Part shown: piece after piece, positions 15,468 through 25,190 of the stretch | Layout of the letters: each line of letters begins with the position of its first letter | Numbering within the stretch: the first letter of the stretch is position 1 | Source: a virus | IMG/VR virus record: IMGVR_UViG_3300031999_000074 | Location: 1-40,772 of that record | Strand: one strand, 5' to 3' | DNA: 40,772 nt | Translations under genes and position numbers: made by a program | Notes under the pieces: generated by a model | Seen by the model: the letters and a program-made list of their open reading frames with translations, nothing else | The model's database searches: none | Told to the model about the DNA's origin: nothing

Positions 15468-16181
15468 ATGAAAAGATTCATACTCTGTTTACTTGCCTTG
15501 TTGTTACTCTGTCCAATCGCAAAGGCAGTCAGTTTCGGGGAGATGCAGACCTATTTGGATGCGATGTTGCAATCGGCGAACGAGGTTTATCTACCCGATT
15601 CTGTAAAGAATCAAATGCTGGGGATGGGGATGAGATATATAGCGGGGTTGTCTCCCTATGCAGCTGAGGTAAAATTTGCGGCTTATGTTACACCAACCGG
15701 GAATTACACCTCCATAGCCTTGCCATCAACTAAATGGTGGGAGGGATGGAATAGGGTAAATGCCATTAAACTTAGAAACGAGGATTTCTCCTTGTATGAG
15801 ATTCAACACCGGGATATTGGACAGAGGGGAATAGTTGCTACCGGGGTTGGAAAACCCCGCTATTGGTATCATGGAACAGACGCAGCCCGGAATGAAAATC
15901 TTGGTGTTTATCCTCCCTATACATCCGATACTACTCATCTAACGATGTTTGTTTCCGTTATTCCCGCCATGCAAACCTACGGTGATACCCTTCTTTTCAA
16001 CAATATCTATGAGATTGAGGTTGTTCTTTATGCCTTTGCGCTTTCCCGATTACGAGAGGGTGATCTGACAGTGGGGAATTTCATAATGTCCATCGTGAAT
16101 CAGGAGATTATGGATTTGACCACGATGTTAGAAAACCGTCCGAAGGATATAATGATTCAACCGAAGGTTTTGAGCAGATGA
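15468..16181 (+). CDS. Third adaptor-like protein with Sec signal peptide
   Basis: A 237-residue product from ATG 15468, with TAGGAG eight bases before it; the GTG two codons earlier is less likely. Signal MKRFILCLLALLLLCPIAKA before VSFGEM. The mature protein contains YPPYTSDTTHLTMFV and a C-terminal helical part, matching the pattern of the two preceding genes. Its last bases overlap the start of 16178. Confidence 0.6.
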   Translation: MKRFILCLLALLLLCPIAKAVSFGEMQTYLDAMLQSANEVYLPDSVKNQMLGMGMRYIAGLSPYAAEVKFAAYVTPTGNYTSIALPSTKWWEGWNRVNAIKLRNEDFSLYEIQHRDIGQRGIVATGVGKPRYWYHGTDAARNENLGVYPPYTSDTTHLTMFVSVIPAMQTYGDTLLFNNIYEIEVVLYAFALSRLREGDLTVGNFIMSIVNQEIMDLTTMLENRPKDIMIQPKVLSR

Positions 16182-16453
16182 AGAAAATTTTGATCTGGTT
16201 TCATATTTGCAAAGAAAAGAAATCGGAACCACTTCCGAAAGATAAGTGGATCGGTGCTTCTATTTATGAATATCCCCAGGGAGAATATGATGAATATGGT
16301 CGAGAAAGAGTTCTCCTGAGGATAGGTAGCGATACTATGTATACTGGATGGAAAGAGAAGATTGAAGAGGAAGAGATTTACATACCTAAAGATAATGTAT
16401 CGCTTTTGATGAATAAAAAAAATGGGTTTTTTGTACTTGGAGATTATAAATAA
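16178..16453 (+). CDS. Small hypothetical protein in the neck block
   Basis: A 91-residue product, overlapping the previous stop by ATGA. It has a basic N-terminus and a strand-rich body (GASIYEYPQGEYDEYG, RVLLRIGSDTMYTGW). No signal peptide and no recognised domain. Tight linkage to the adaptor and nozzle genes suggests a minor tail or chaperone role. Confidence 0.5.
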   Translation: MKKILIWFHICKEKKSEPLPKDKWIGASIYEYPQGEYDEYGRERVLLRIGSDTMYTGWKEKIEEEEIYIPKDNVSLLMNKKNGFFVLGDYK

Positions 16454-16455
16454 AC

Positions 16456-18909
16456 ATGAAGAAGATAAAGTCTTTCATTTTATTCATTCTATTAGTATTT
16501 CTTTTCCTCTTTCGTTTTTATCAATACAATTTGATTCCGCTTAATGCCCAGGAGAAGACCACTAATCCCGACATCGAGGAATACCCACCTTTCGTTAAGC
16601 CTCTAACCGTTCCTAATCCCCAACCGGTGACTCCGCCCGTGACTACCCCAGCGCAGTGGTGGGAAATGAAAATGATGAAGCCGACTCCGGTAACGCCACC
16701 AAAAACGACACAGCCGATCTACATCCCACAGACCTTTAATAAGCCGACTCCGGTAACGCCACCGAATGTAACACCGCCAAGTGGGAATCAGGGATACATC
16801 AATTTCAGCAAGCCAAGTCCAGTCTCTCCGCCACAGACTACGGAGCCACAGTATTTTCCTTATAAGTTTCAGACACCGCAACCAGTTACTGCACCCCAGG
16901 GTAAGTATCAGATCGAGGAGTGGAACGACTTCACGGGTGGATTGATTGTTACTCCTTATCCTACTAAACTTAAAAACAACGAAGCATTAGTTCTTGAAAA
17001 CGCTCTTTGGAATCGAAGGGGTGAAATATATAAGCGCCCCGGTTATTCCCGGCACAGTGCTACGCCTACGAGTTTCAATTTCTTGCAAAGCTATGAGAAG
17101 GCGAACGGGACATCATATACGATGGGGGGTAGTGACACCGCACTCTATTATTACACCTCGGCGGATTCTACGTGGAATAAGATTGCGAGTTCTTACGGAG
17201 TGCCAGGAGCGTGGGATGGCGTAACTTTTAATGATAAATTCGTGGCAACACACAAGGGAATTCTTCCGGTGGTTTGGGATGGATCGTCGATAATTGAATT
17301 CCCTGTTTCTTATAAAGGGTTTTGCTTGTCAAGAAAAGATGAGTGCCCCTCTGTACCGAATAGGTTGACTATGTGGCTTACAATTCCATCAGGATACCTG
17401 ACAGAACCCGGTGAATGGATTGGATATACACTTAGAATAAAGATTTCGACTCAATACTTTTGGTACTATATTTTTAATTCCGAATTAGGAACATCAGAAG
17501 ATACTATTTATTTTCCAAGTTATCTGACTTCGTCTTATATTCCCGATCCTTTTGTCGATTCTATTGCAATTTTCCCCTGGTTAGCTTTGAGTGAAGCTAT
17601 TGATTCTGGAGTTATTGATACAAGCGCACTTCTTGTTCCTGGGCCAGATGATTGTAGTGGAGTATTGAGAATTAAAGCGAGAGATGGAGTATTTGATGGA
17701 ACATGGGATGGATGTCTCATAGAGTCGGACTTATACAAGTCTATTATAGGTGGTAGTAGGTATATTGAATATTGTTATCCTGCGTCATTTTATTATTACT
17801 GTTCTGTGTATCCGGGTGACAATGTTAATTATCCCTTCGTAGCCGGAAGTAAATACCGAATTAAGCGGACGGGTTTTTGGAAGCCGGAATTTGTTGAGGT
17901 TTTTGGGGGGAGACTTTGGTTTGGGGCTGCTTCTTATGGTGATAATCCAATAGATAATTTGAGTGTAATTTGGAGCAGTCTTCACAACCTGAATTCCTTT
18001 CCGGTAGAGAACAATTTTTACTTTGAAGGTGGGGGGGGTGGAATTACCGGCATGATCTCCATGGCGGGTAAATATGTGGACATACCCAGGCATGAATTGT
18101 TGATTTCGAAACTTTCAAGCCTCTATAAAGTTTTTCCAAGTGCCGGAGGTTATGATTTTACCACAATAGCGAATGACATCGGTTGCTATTCAAATCATGG
18201 GATGTCTGTTAGTGAGGGGAGGATAGTTATTCTCCCCGATCAGAACGGAATATGGGGTTATGACGGTGTGGATAAACCAAAGAATATCTCGGCAGGAAAG
18301 ATCCAAAGAGAGATCGATTCACTGATAGATAATTCTTCAAGATGGAGAACCAATGGATTCTATAATTCCAAAGACAGGCATTATTATTTTTCTTATTATA
18401 GTAATTCGGCATTTAGAACCCTGGCTTGGAATATAGACTATGGAGGATGGTCCCGGGAGACGGTGATAAATCCTTCTGCTATGTGTTTTCGTCGGTCTTT
18501 ATCTACTACGGGCGATATTCTATTTGCCAATTATAGATCAGGGTGGAATTACGGGGTTTATTACTATGGAGTACAGGCGAGAGACGGAGGGACAACCTCG
18601 GCAAGCGATGTTATTTTTAAGTATCAGAGCGGATATAGGCTCCTCTCCGATGATCCCTTCGGTTATAGCCGGATAAAAAGAAGCGGATTAGAAGTTAAAT
18701 CCGATTCAGCTTATGCAGTATGGGTATACGATCAGAACGGAACAAAGTTATTTTCCGATACCTTAGCCAGCACGGGATGGGATATACAACAAATTGGTGT
18801 TTCATCGTCAAGTTATGCGAAATCCTATAGTATCTACGTGAGTAGTTTAACATCAACTTATTTTTTACTTTCCCGCCTCTGGTGGGAATACTTACCCTTT
18901 GGAAAATAA
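16456..18909 (+). CDS. Tail nozzle/stopper protein with signal peptide and proline-rich linker
   Basis: An 817-residue product. N-terminal hydrophobic segment (about residues 6-22) and a possible cleavage at LNA before QEK. Residues about 35-150 are a proline-rich linker with several KPTPVTPP-like units; 23 bp of DNA repeat exactly at 16678-16700 and 16741-16763. From about residue 155, DFTGGLIVTPYPTKLKNNEA, then LENALWN..GEIYKRPGY, is the classic start of beta-propeller nozzle proteins of short-tailed phages (T7 gp12/P22 gp10-like). The nozzle closes the tail channel. The signal plus linker are not typical of the family. Confidence 0.7.
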   Translation: MKKIKSFILFILLVFLFLFRFYQYNLIPLNAQEKTTNPDIEEYPPFVKPLTVPNPQPVTPPVTTPAQWWEMKMMKPTPVTPPKTTQPIYIPQTFNKPTPVTPPNVTPPSGNQGYINFSKPSPVSPPQTTEPQYFPYKFQTPQPVTAPQGKYQIEEWNDFTGGLIVTPYPTKLKNNEALVLENALWNRRGEIYKRPGYSRHSATPTSFNFLQSYEKANGTSYTMGGSDTALYYYTSADSTWNKIASSYGVPGAWDGVTFNDKFVATHKGILPVVWDGSSIIEFPVSYKGFCLSRKDECPSVPNRLTMWLTIPSGYLTEPGEWIGYTLRIKISTQYFWYYIFNSELGTSEDTIYFPSYLTSSYIPDPFVDSIAIFPWLALSEAIDSGVIDTSALLVPGPDDCSGVLRIKARDGVFDGTWDGCLIESDLYKSIIGGSRYIEYCYPASFYYYCSVYPGDNVNYPFVAGSKYRIKRTGFWKPEFVEVFGGRLWFGAASYGDNPIDNLSVIWSSLHNLNSFPVENNFYFEGGGGGITGMISMAGKYVDIPRHELLISKLSSLYKVFPSAGGYDFTTIANDIGCYSNHGMSVSEGRIVILPDQNGIWGYDGVDKPKNISAGKIQREIDSLIDNSSRWRTNGFYNSKDRHYYFSYYSNSAFRTLAWNIDYGGWSRETVINPSAMCFRRSLSTTGDILFANYRSGWNYGVYYYGVQARDGGTTSASDVIFKYQSGYRLLSDDPFGYSRIKRSGLEVKSDSAYAVWVYDQNGTKLFSDTLASTGWDIQQIGVSSSSYAKSYSIYVSSLTSTYFLLSRLWWEYLPFGK

Positions 18910-18918
18910 GGAGGAGTC

Positions 18919-19449
18919 ATGCCTATTGGACCTTGGATTGTACCTGCAATAAGCGCGGGGGCGTCACTTTTAGAAAATCTCTTCGGTGGTGGGAAACAGA
19001 AATCGGGATACCAGATGTCCCCCTATGAGAAGATGATGCTTCAAGAAATGATGAATGAATATCAAAATACGAATGTTCCGGGGTCTGTGACGGCGCCTTA
19101 TTATCAATTAGCTGGGGATATTAAACAGAAATATGCCGAACAACCGGGATCTTCCGGACTTGAGATTGCCAACTTACAGAAATTCGCCTATGCGCCTATG
19201 TCGGAAGTCTCGACAAACTACTTGGAGAATAAAAAGCAGAGGTTGGCCGCTTTGATAGCCAGCATAACCAGGGGAACTGGGACATCTTGGGCACAGGGAG
19301 CACCGGACTTTTCGGGTGTGGGAGAGGATATCGGGTCGATAATTTGGGAGATTTTGAACCGGCAAAAAGCGGGTGGTGGTGGTGGTGGAGCTCAATACAG
19401 TCCAGAACTAAAATTTGGTTATACTCCACCAAATCCATATCATTTTTAG
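18919..19449 (+). CDS. Small internal (ejection) virion protein
   Basis: A 176-residue product with AAGGAGG upstream. The N-terminus PIGPWIVPAISAGASLLENLFGGG is the small-residue hydrophobic segment seen in phage ejection proteins that insert into the envelope. The middle is helical (MSPYEKMMLQEMMNEYQ), and the C-terminus has a six-glycine run. It is the first of three genes (18919, 19459, 20319) likely injected with the DNA. Confidence 0.6.
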   Translation: MPIGPWIVPAISAGASLLENLFGGGKQKSGYQMSPYEKMMLQEMMNEYQNTNVPGSVTAPYYQLAGDIKQKYAEQPGSSGLEIANLQKFAYAPMSEVSTNYLENKKQRLAALIASITRGTGTSWAQGAPDFSGVGEDIGSIIWEILNRQKAGGGGGGAQYSPELKFGYTPPNPYHF

Positions 19450-19458
19450 GAGGGCAAT

Positions 19459-20319
19459 ATGCCCGGATCAATTTATAGAGGTTATTTGCAGAGACAGGCA
19501 TTATACGATCAGGAACAGGAACAGATTGCGGAGAGGAAGCGGAAGAAGTTAGAGGAGTCCCTGGCCAATCTGAACATGGAAGCCTTAACCAGGAAGATAA
19601 AGAAGGACGCCCAAGATTGGGAACAGGAACAAAAAGATAGACAGAGACTTGAGGGTGCGTTGTCCAATTTAAAATTGATGGAATCGGAAGGAAAAATTCC
19701 GGTTGGCACTTTGGATGCAGCGATAGCGGAATTAACACTGCCAACAACCAAAAAAGAGGCAACACCCTGGTGGATGGGAACACCAATGGAAAAAAGCTAT
19801 ATAAACAAAGAGACCTACATTGCCCCAACTGGAGGGGAAGGTGGATTGAAGTTTGCCCCGATTCCGGCTGGTGTTAGTTATAGTATTGATCCGACTACCG
19901 GAAAACCTATTTTTACACCAAAGACGGAGAAATTGGGAGTTGGTGATATAACCAAAGCTATGAGTGGACTTTTAAAGCCATCACTGAGATTTGAAATGAG
20001 GGGAACACCAGAAAGTCGAATAGATAGTTTGATGGCAGGATTTCCCATTGCTCCACAGACAGCCACTGAAAGAGCATATCAGGTGGGACAAAACAGATTG
20101 ATTGAAGCGTTAGGTGAATTTACTCCAGGTGGTAGAATAAGTGAAGGGTTGTCTAAAGAAACGGGGGAAGTCCCCGAAGAATACGAGTCTGTTTTATCTG
20201 CTTATGGAGATTACGATGAATTTGTCTCCGATGCTACTCGACAACTAAATGAAGGGTCGATTAGCCAAGAAGCTTTTGATAATGCAGTCGCCAACGCAAA
20301 AATCTATTGGAAAAAGTAA
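19459..20319 (+). CDS. Coiled-coil internal virion protein
   Basis: A 286-residue product with AGGAGGGC before the start. Residues 1-80 form a long charged coiled coil (EQEQIAERKRKKLEESL...); the remainder is Gly/Pro/Thr-rich with a helical C-terminus. Position between a small and a very large ejection-type protein suggests a second ejection protein. Its stop TAA overlaps the next ATG. Confidence 0.6.
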   Translation: MPGSIYRGYLQRQALYDQEQEQIAERKRKKLEESLANLNMEALTRKIKKDAQDWEQEQKDRQRLEGALSNLKLMESEGKIPVGTLDAAIAELTLPTTKKEATPWWMGTPMEKSYINKETYIAPTGGEGGLKFAPIPAGVSYSIDPTTGKPIFTPKTEKLGVGDITKAMSGLLKPSLRFEMRGTPESRIDSLMAGFPIAPQTATERAYQVGQNRLIEALGEFTPGGRISEGLSKETGEVPEEYESVLSAYGDYDEFVSDATRQLNEGSISQEAFDNAVANAKIYWKK

Positions 20320-23300
20320 TGCCGAATTTGGGTGTGTTTGAGCCAAAGAAGAAAAGTAATCTCAGCGTTTTTGAACCTACTAAGCCCGCCAGTATGGGCG
20401 ATGGTTTACTTAATAAGGGTCTTGGTTTCGCCAAAGAGATGGGAGCTTCTGCCCTTGAAGAAGTTAGCAAAGGAACACCCCTTCCAGCCCTTCTACCGAT
20501 GTTATTCGCTAAAGCAGGGGAGAAGATTGCCCCTCCCGCTATTGGCAGGGAATTAGCCTCTGCACGTGGTTTTATGACCTTTCCGAGGGATATAGTTGAA
20601 TCAGTAGCTGAACCTTTGATAGCGGGGAAACCTAAAGAGGCGGGACAAGCAGTTTTGGGCATGGGTAAGGATATTGGAACGGGTGTATTAGACTGGATTA
20701 TGCTCGGTGCTGGATCTCCGGTTGAGAAACAGATGGCAATGGAGCATATCGGCGGAAGAGTGAAGGAAAGAGGTTTTGTCGCTGAATCAGTCTATCCCAT
20801 GACTCTTTTAGCTCCGGTACTTAAAGGTATAGGTATGGGGAAAAAGGCGGGGGTAAAAACAGAGATGATCGCGGAGAGACTTGAAGATATAAGGAATTTA
20901 CCAACAGAGCAGAGATTAGAGACTATTCGGCGAACAGAACTCCCCTCCGTTAGACCTACCGGGTTTGAGGCAGACTTAAACCGAATCAGGGAAAAGATCA
21001 AAGCCGAGATCGCCACCGAACCCTTGACTTCTGAAAAAGTGGGTGAGACTTTTGTTCTTGAACCGACTGCTGAAGAATTAAAAGCCATGTCTCCTATAAG
21101 AAAAAAGATTATGCTTGAAGCTTCTACAATGCGAAGAAAGGCTAAGGCAATAGAGAAACAACGAGCATTAGCAGAAAAGCAGAGAATGGCTACTCAGGGT
21201 GAAGGCTTTACGATGTTGCCGGAGAGGAAGTTGCTTGAAGCCCCCAAGCCCCTTGAGGAAACTTTGGGGTTGAAAGCACCCCCTGAACCGCCCGCAGTTG
21301 GTGAAACTGTGAAAGCAAATGTCCCCGGAGAAAAAACTGTAATCAAATATAGCAAAGATTTAGTAAAAACAGGTGAACGTAAATTAAAAGACTTTCACCA
21401 AGTTGATTTGCTTGTTTATGCAGATAGAGCAAAGAGAGCGGGTGATCTTGAAACAGCACAGATATTTAAACAATATGATACCTTCCTCAGAGAAAAGCAT
21501 AAACCTGTTCAGGTTGATATAAGTGAAAGAATATCTGCCGCAAAGGAAATGGCAACAGAGATAAGACAAAACGGAGGCTCTCTAAAGGTAAACCCCGATG
21601 GTTCTGTAACTATTTATCATGGAACTTCAAAAGTCAACGCAGAGGCAATTCGACAAAGTGGTAAATTAGACGAGATGACATTTTTCTCACACAGTAAATC
21701 TCGTTCCATGTTCGGTAGTGAAGGGGCAAAAGATTATGCAAAAATGGCTGGGCGTGGTAAGGGCGAGATTATGGAATTTAAAGTTGATCCAAGAGATATT
21801 GATTTTAATTCTGGGAGTGGAGAAATTGAAGCACCAAAGCCCCTCGTTAGAGGTGATGATGGTATTTGGAGGGCAAAAAATAGAAAGATAAAACCTATTC
21901 CCCCCAAGTCCCCCGTCCTCGGCGAAGGCATGAATAAGATGGTGCAAGAGTTGAAGGATAAGGATGTGACCGAAACCCCCCCGACGGGCGCGGACTATCC
22001 CGATCTGGCGAAGGCACAAGAGACGGGGGGGATAAAGAAAGAAGTTATTACACCTACAGAGGAACTTAGCGGGGGTTTTGGTGTTGTTTCTCCTTTCAAA
22101 TCCAAGAATGTGCAATTAGGAAATGCGCTCAGGGAAGCGATGTTGAGAAAGAAGATAAAACAGGAAGCCGATATGCCCGCTCCCCGGATAACGATGGACA
22201 TAAAGCCAGAGGATGCCCGAACATTCCTGCATCGTCCCTCTTACAAATATGACGTGGTACCGGATGAATACGGAGAAGTCAAAATCCGGTATGGAGAAAC
22301 AGCAGGGCAAGCACAAAGATTACTCATGCTCACCGAACGGAATATCAGGGTAGATCAGGGAAGGGGTGCGGCGGAAATCGGGGGGATATTAAAGCAATCC
22401 TCGAAATCTCTACGGACAAAATATAACAATGAGATTGTGGATGGACTTGAAAATCCGATTGAGGTAACGGAAGCCAAGAATATACCGGAACCCGTTAAGC
22501 AAGTTGTCAGAGGATTGAAAGCCGTATCGGACAGACAGAGACAGGAGATTATCACTACTAAGCGTGAAGACATTCGACCGTATTTCACCCGTCTTTCCGA
22601 ACAACTATATCGGCAGGAAAACGGCTTAAAAGGGAAGCGTTTGACTCCCGATCAACGGGTAGAAATTGCAAATAGAACCGAGACGATGATTAAAGGGGAG
22701 ATTCCCGACTCCTGGGGGATTAAGGATTATTTTAGACATCTTCATCTGGGGGACTATGCTCTATTGAAGGATGGGGAATATATCGGATCGGCACAGAATT
22801 GGAGTGAGGCATTACAGAAGATAGTAGACAATTATGTAGAAAATCCTACCACGAAAAACTACGACATCAAATTGCGGGAATTTATCAATCCCGATGTGGT
22901 GAGGGTATCGAGAAAACGGCAGTATAAAATCTTGAATGATCTGCGGAAAGAATTAAATGAGGAATCACCGGATAGGATCAGGGAGGTTCTTAGCGGAAAG
23001 ATCGGGGCAAGGGAAGCACAGCGGAAATGGGCGGGATTTTTACAGGAGAGAAAAGGCGCACCAGGTTATTCCAAGGATTTGGAATTTGTTTTGAATTACC
23101 ACAACAATCAATATCACCGTTGGAAGAATCTATATAGACTTCAGAGTCAAATTCAGCCACTGATTACAAAATTAACACGGGAAGGGCGTCCGCTTATAGC
23201 CGAGGAGATAAAAACCAATCTGAAAGCTATCTGGGGACAGAAAACTCCCACATCGGCAGGTCTGGATTCTTATTTAAATAAAATCTTTAGGGGAAAGATC

Positions 23301-24692
23301 AGACCTTTTGCCCTTGAAAGATGGGCGGGAAGAATAAGAAATGTATTGTCTACAGGGATGCTCAAGACCAGTTTGAGATATAATCTTCTCAATAGTCTAC
23401 AAACCTTGCAAACCGGAATGGTGGTGCCTTACCGGGAATTGGCATGGGCACAGAAAGCGGTTAGAACGGTGGAAGGAAAGGCATTGTTAGATCGGCATGG
23501 AGTTTATTATCTGACTGGAAGAACTGCGGGAGAATTAACCAGACAGTATACCTCTCCACAATTCAGGTCTGGCAAACTGATGCGGATTTTGAGACTTTCC
23601 CCGGAGACTTCAAACCAGGTGGAAATGTGGTTAGCGGTTTACAAACATGGAATTGATAATCTCGGCATGACTGATGCGCAGGCGGGTGATTATGCTTTCT
23701 TGAGAGGAATGGTTTATTCTCAATTCTATCCCCTAAAGACCAATATTCCACGAGCATTGAGACCGGAACTGGTGAGAATAGGCCCGGGTATGTTTAGGCA
23801 ATTCACCATCGGCTCCGTTGAACTGGGAGCGGATTTAGCCAAGCAGGCATTTGGAGGAAAGGGGCAATATACTTTCCGTCAACGTCTCGGCAGTGGGGGA
23901 AGGTTAGCACATTTCGTCGCGGCACAATTAGCTCTTGGTGGTGCAAGGATTCTAACCGGACCAGCCGGGAAGATAGGAACAGGTTACTTGACTTTTAATC
24001 TCTATAACAAAATCAAGGATAAATACGGAGAGACTATAGCCAAGGTAATCAACTATGGTTTACCTGCTTTGATTAACAGTGACTGGTCATCTTCTATTCA
24101 GATGTTCGACTTGCCTTATTCTGACAATGTTCCCGAAGCGATTGGACAGGTAGTATTGGGACCCGTAGGAAGCATTGGAACCAGGATAGTAACCGAAGCC
24201 AAAAGAGAATATCCCACCCGATTAAAGAGAATCTTGGGAGTTACAAAAGCTTTAGGGGAGAGTTTTGGGGGAACACGTCAACTTATCGGACTGGAGAAGG
24301 TTTTGACCGGGGATTATGATTTCCGTAGTCCAAGTGGTAAACTCAAATTTCAGGGAGAGTTGAAAGATGCATTGGTACAATTATACGGTTCTCGTCCTGT
24401 AACCGCATCAATCGAGCAGATGAAGATGGATGCTTTGACCGAAGTATTTTCCCAAAGGAATGAAACGATTAACAGAGCTAAAGAAATTATTCTCCAACCA
24501 AACGGAGATTATGATGCTCTTACCCAAATTATAGAAAAGTATAATTCCGAATGGCCGGAGTTGGCTATCGGATTTGATGAAGTCAAGAAAAGAACCATTA
24601 GTTCTATGAGGCAAGAAGACTTGAGTGCTTTTGAAAGAATGCTAAAACAAAAAGGAAAGCGATTTCAAAATATGTTTCAGGCGGGCAAATAA
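20319..24692 (+). CDS. Giant ejection protein with ADP-ribosyltransferase-like segment
   Basis: A 1457-residue product; ATG 20319 overlaps the previous stop. The N-terminus is low complexity, then helical. Around residues 430-500 GSVTIYHGTSKVNAEAIRQSG, then FFSHSKSRSMFGSEGAKDYA and GEIMEFKVDPRDID, resemble the H-x-T...S/Y...E layout of ADP-ribosyltransferase folds. The C-terminal half is helical and basic with Gly/Ala-rich membrane-active-looking stretches (FVAAQLALGGARILTGPAG), as in large phage ejection or polyvalent proteins. Likely injected with the genome; enzyme activity is inferred from the motif only. Confidence 0.65.
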   Translation: MPNLGVFEPKKKSNLSVFEPTKPASMGDGLLNKGLGFAKEMGASALEEVSKGTPLPALLPMLFAKAGEKIAPPAIGRELASARGFMTFPRDIVESVAEPLIAGKPKEAGQAVLGMGKDIGTGVLDWIMLGAGSPVEKQMAMEHIGGRVKERGFVAESVYPMTLLAPVLKGIGMGKKAGVKTEMIAERLEDIRNLPTEQRLETIRRTELPSVRPTGFEADLNRIREKIKAEIATEPLTSEKVGETFVLEPTAEELKAMSPIRKKIMLEASTMRRKAKAIEKQRALAEKQRMATQGEGFTMLPERKLLEAPKPLEETLGLKAPPEPPAVGETVKANVPGEKTVIKYSKDLVKTGERKLKDFHQVDLLVYADRAKRAGDLETAQIFKQYDTFLREKHKPVQVDISERISAAKEMATEIRQNGGSLKVNPDGSVTIYHGTSKVNAEAIRQSGKLDEMTFFSHSKSRSMFGSEGAKDYAKMAGRGKGEIMEFKVDPRDIDFNSGSGEIEAPKPLVRGDDGIWRAKNRKIKPIPPKSPVLGEGMNKMVQELKDKDVTETPPTGADYPDLAKAQETGGIKKEVITPTEELSGGFGVVSPFKSKNVQLGNALREAMLRKKIKQEADMPAPRITMDIKPEDARTFLHRPSYKYDVVPDEYGEVKIRYGETAGQAQRLLMLTERNIRVDQGRGAAEIGGILKQSSKSLRTKYNNEIVDGLENPIEVTEAKNIPEPVKQVVRGLKAVSDRQRQEIITTKREDIRPYFTRLSEQLYRQENGLKGKRLTPDQRVEIANRTETMIKGEIPDSWGIKDYFRHLHLGDYALLKDGEYIGSAQNWSEALQKIVDNYVENPTTKNYDIKLREFINPDVVRVSRKRQYKILNDLRKELNEESPDRIREVLSGKIGAREAQRKWAGFLQERKGAPGYSKDLEFVLNYHNNQYHRWKNLYRLQSQIQPLITKLTREGRPLIAEEIKTNLKAIWGQKTPTSAGLDSYLNKIFRGKIRPFALERWAGRIRNVLSTGMLKTSLRYNLLNSLQTLQTGMVVPYRELAWAQKAVRTVEGKALLDRHGVYYLTGRTAGELTRQYTSPQFRSGKLMRILRLSPETSNQVEMWLAVYKHGIDNLGMTDAQAGDYAFLRGMVYSQFYPLKTNIPRALRPELVRIGPGMFRQFTIGSVELGADLAKQAFGGKGQYTFRQRLGSGGRLAHFVAAQLALGGARILTGPAGKIGTGYLTFNLYNKIKDKYGETIAKVINYGLPALINSDWSSSIQMFDLPYSDNVPEAIGQVVLGPVGSIGTRIVTEAKREYPTRLKRILGVTKALGESFGGTRQLIGLEKVLTGDYDFRSPSGKLKFQGELKDALVQLYGSRPVTASIEQMKMDALTEVFSQRNETINRAKEIILQPNGDYDALTQIIEKYNSEWPELAIGFDEVKKRTISSMRQEDLSAFERMLKQKGKRFQNMFQAGK

Positions 24693-24724
24693 CCCAGTCG
24701 GACAATCGAAAGGAGAACCCTTAA

Positions 24725-25006
24725 ATGTTAGAGTCAATTTTATCCGGGTCGATCATTTCCATCGTTGTTAGTTTGATTACGGTTATAATCGGTCTGGTGG
24801 GAATAATAAAGATTCTTCTGCCTAAAATGGTGGAGAAACGGGTCAATGGATTTAAAACTAACGATCTGTCTCATCTGGAAAAGCGGATAGACGAGATTAT
24901 TGGTAACTGTTCCAGTTGTGGCGAAAAGATAGGTCGTATGGATGAACGGTTAAAAGCTACGGAGAGAAGTATCGAAACTATCTTTAAAAGATTGAATAAG
25001 GAATAA
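24725..25006 (+). CDS. Membrane-anchored coiled-coil protein
   Basis: A 93-residue product with AAGGAG upstream. Residues 5-33 are a strong transmembrane segment (IISIVVSLITVIIGLVGIIKIL); the remainder is a charged coiled coil with a CSSC pair near the centre. A transmembrane helix followed by a coiled coil is the layout of inner spanins and some holin-like proteins. Placed at the start of the lysis region; function inferred. Confidence 0.55.
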   Translation: MLESILSGSIISIVVSLITVIIGLVGIIKILLPKMVEKRVNGFKTNDLSHLEKRIDEIIGNCSSCGEKIGRMDERLKATERSIETIFKRLNKE

Positions 25007-25171
25007 ATGAAAATTAGCAAAGACCGGATTTTCAATATCGTAATTTCGCTTCTGATAGCATTGGCAGTTTATATCCTAAACGATATTAAATCCGACATCA
25101 GGGAATTGAGAAATGAATTGAGAGATAGTATACAGGAGACATGGGAAACTTTTAGCGATATGAAACCTTAA
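25007..25171 (+). CDS. 54-residue membrane protein
   Basis: ATG 25007 directly follows the previous TAA. The product has a basic start (MKISKDR), one transmembrane segment (IFNIVISLLIALAVYIL) and a charged helix (DIKSDIRELRNELRDSI). It is like a shortened version of the preceding gene product. The pair may act together in lysis, as holin/antiholin or spanin. Confidence 0.55.
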   Translation: MKISKDRIFNIVISLLIALAVYILNDIKSDIRELRNELRDSIQETWETFSDMKP

Positions 25172-25190
25172 ACTAAAGGAGGTTGCAATG
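25171..25190 (+). repeat. Duplicated translation-start cassette (also 25359-25378)
   Basis: The 20 bp aactaaaggaggttgcaatg occur identically at 25171-25190 and 25359-25378. Each carries stop-proximal bases, AAGGAGG and the ATG, of the genes at 25188 and 25376. It is a third family of reused start cassettes in this genome. Confidence 0.9.

Noticed and set aside
16603-16881. Minus-strand Trp/Arg-rich ORF
   Set aside because: Shadow of the proline-rich linker of the nozzle gene; its pattern is a reflection of the repeats.
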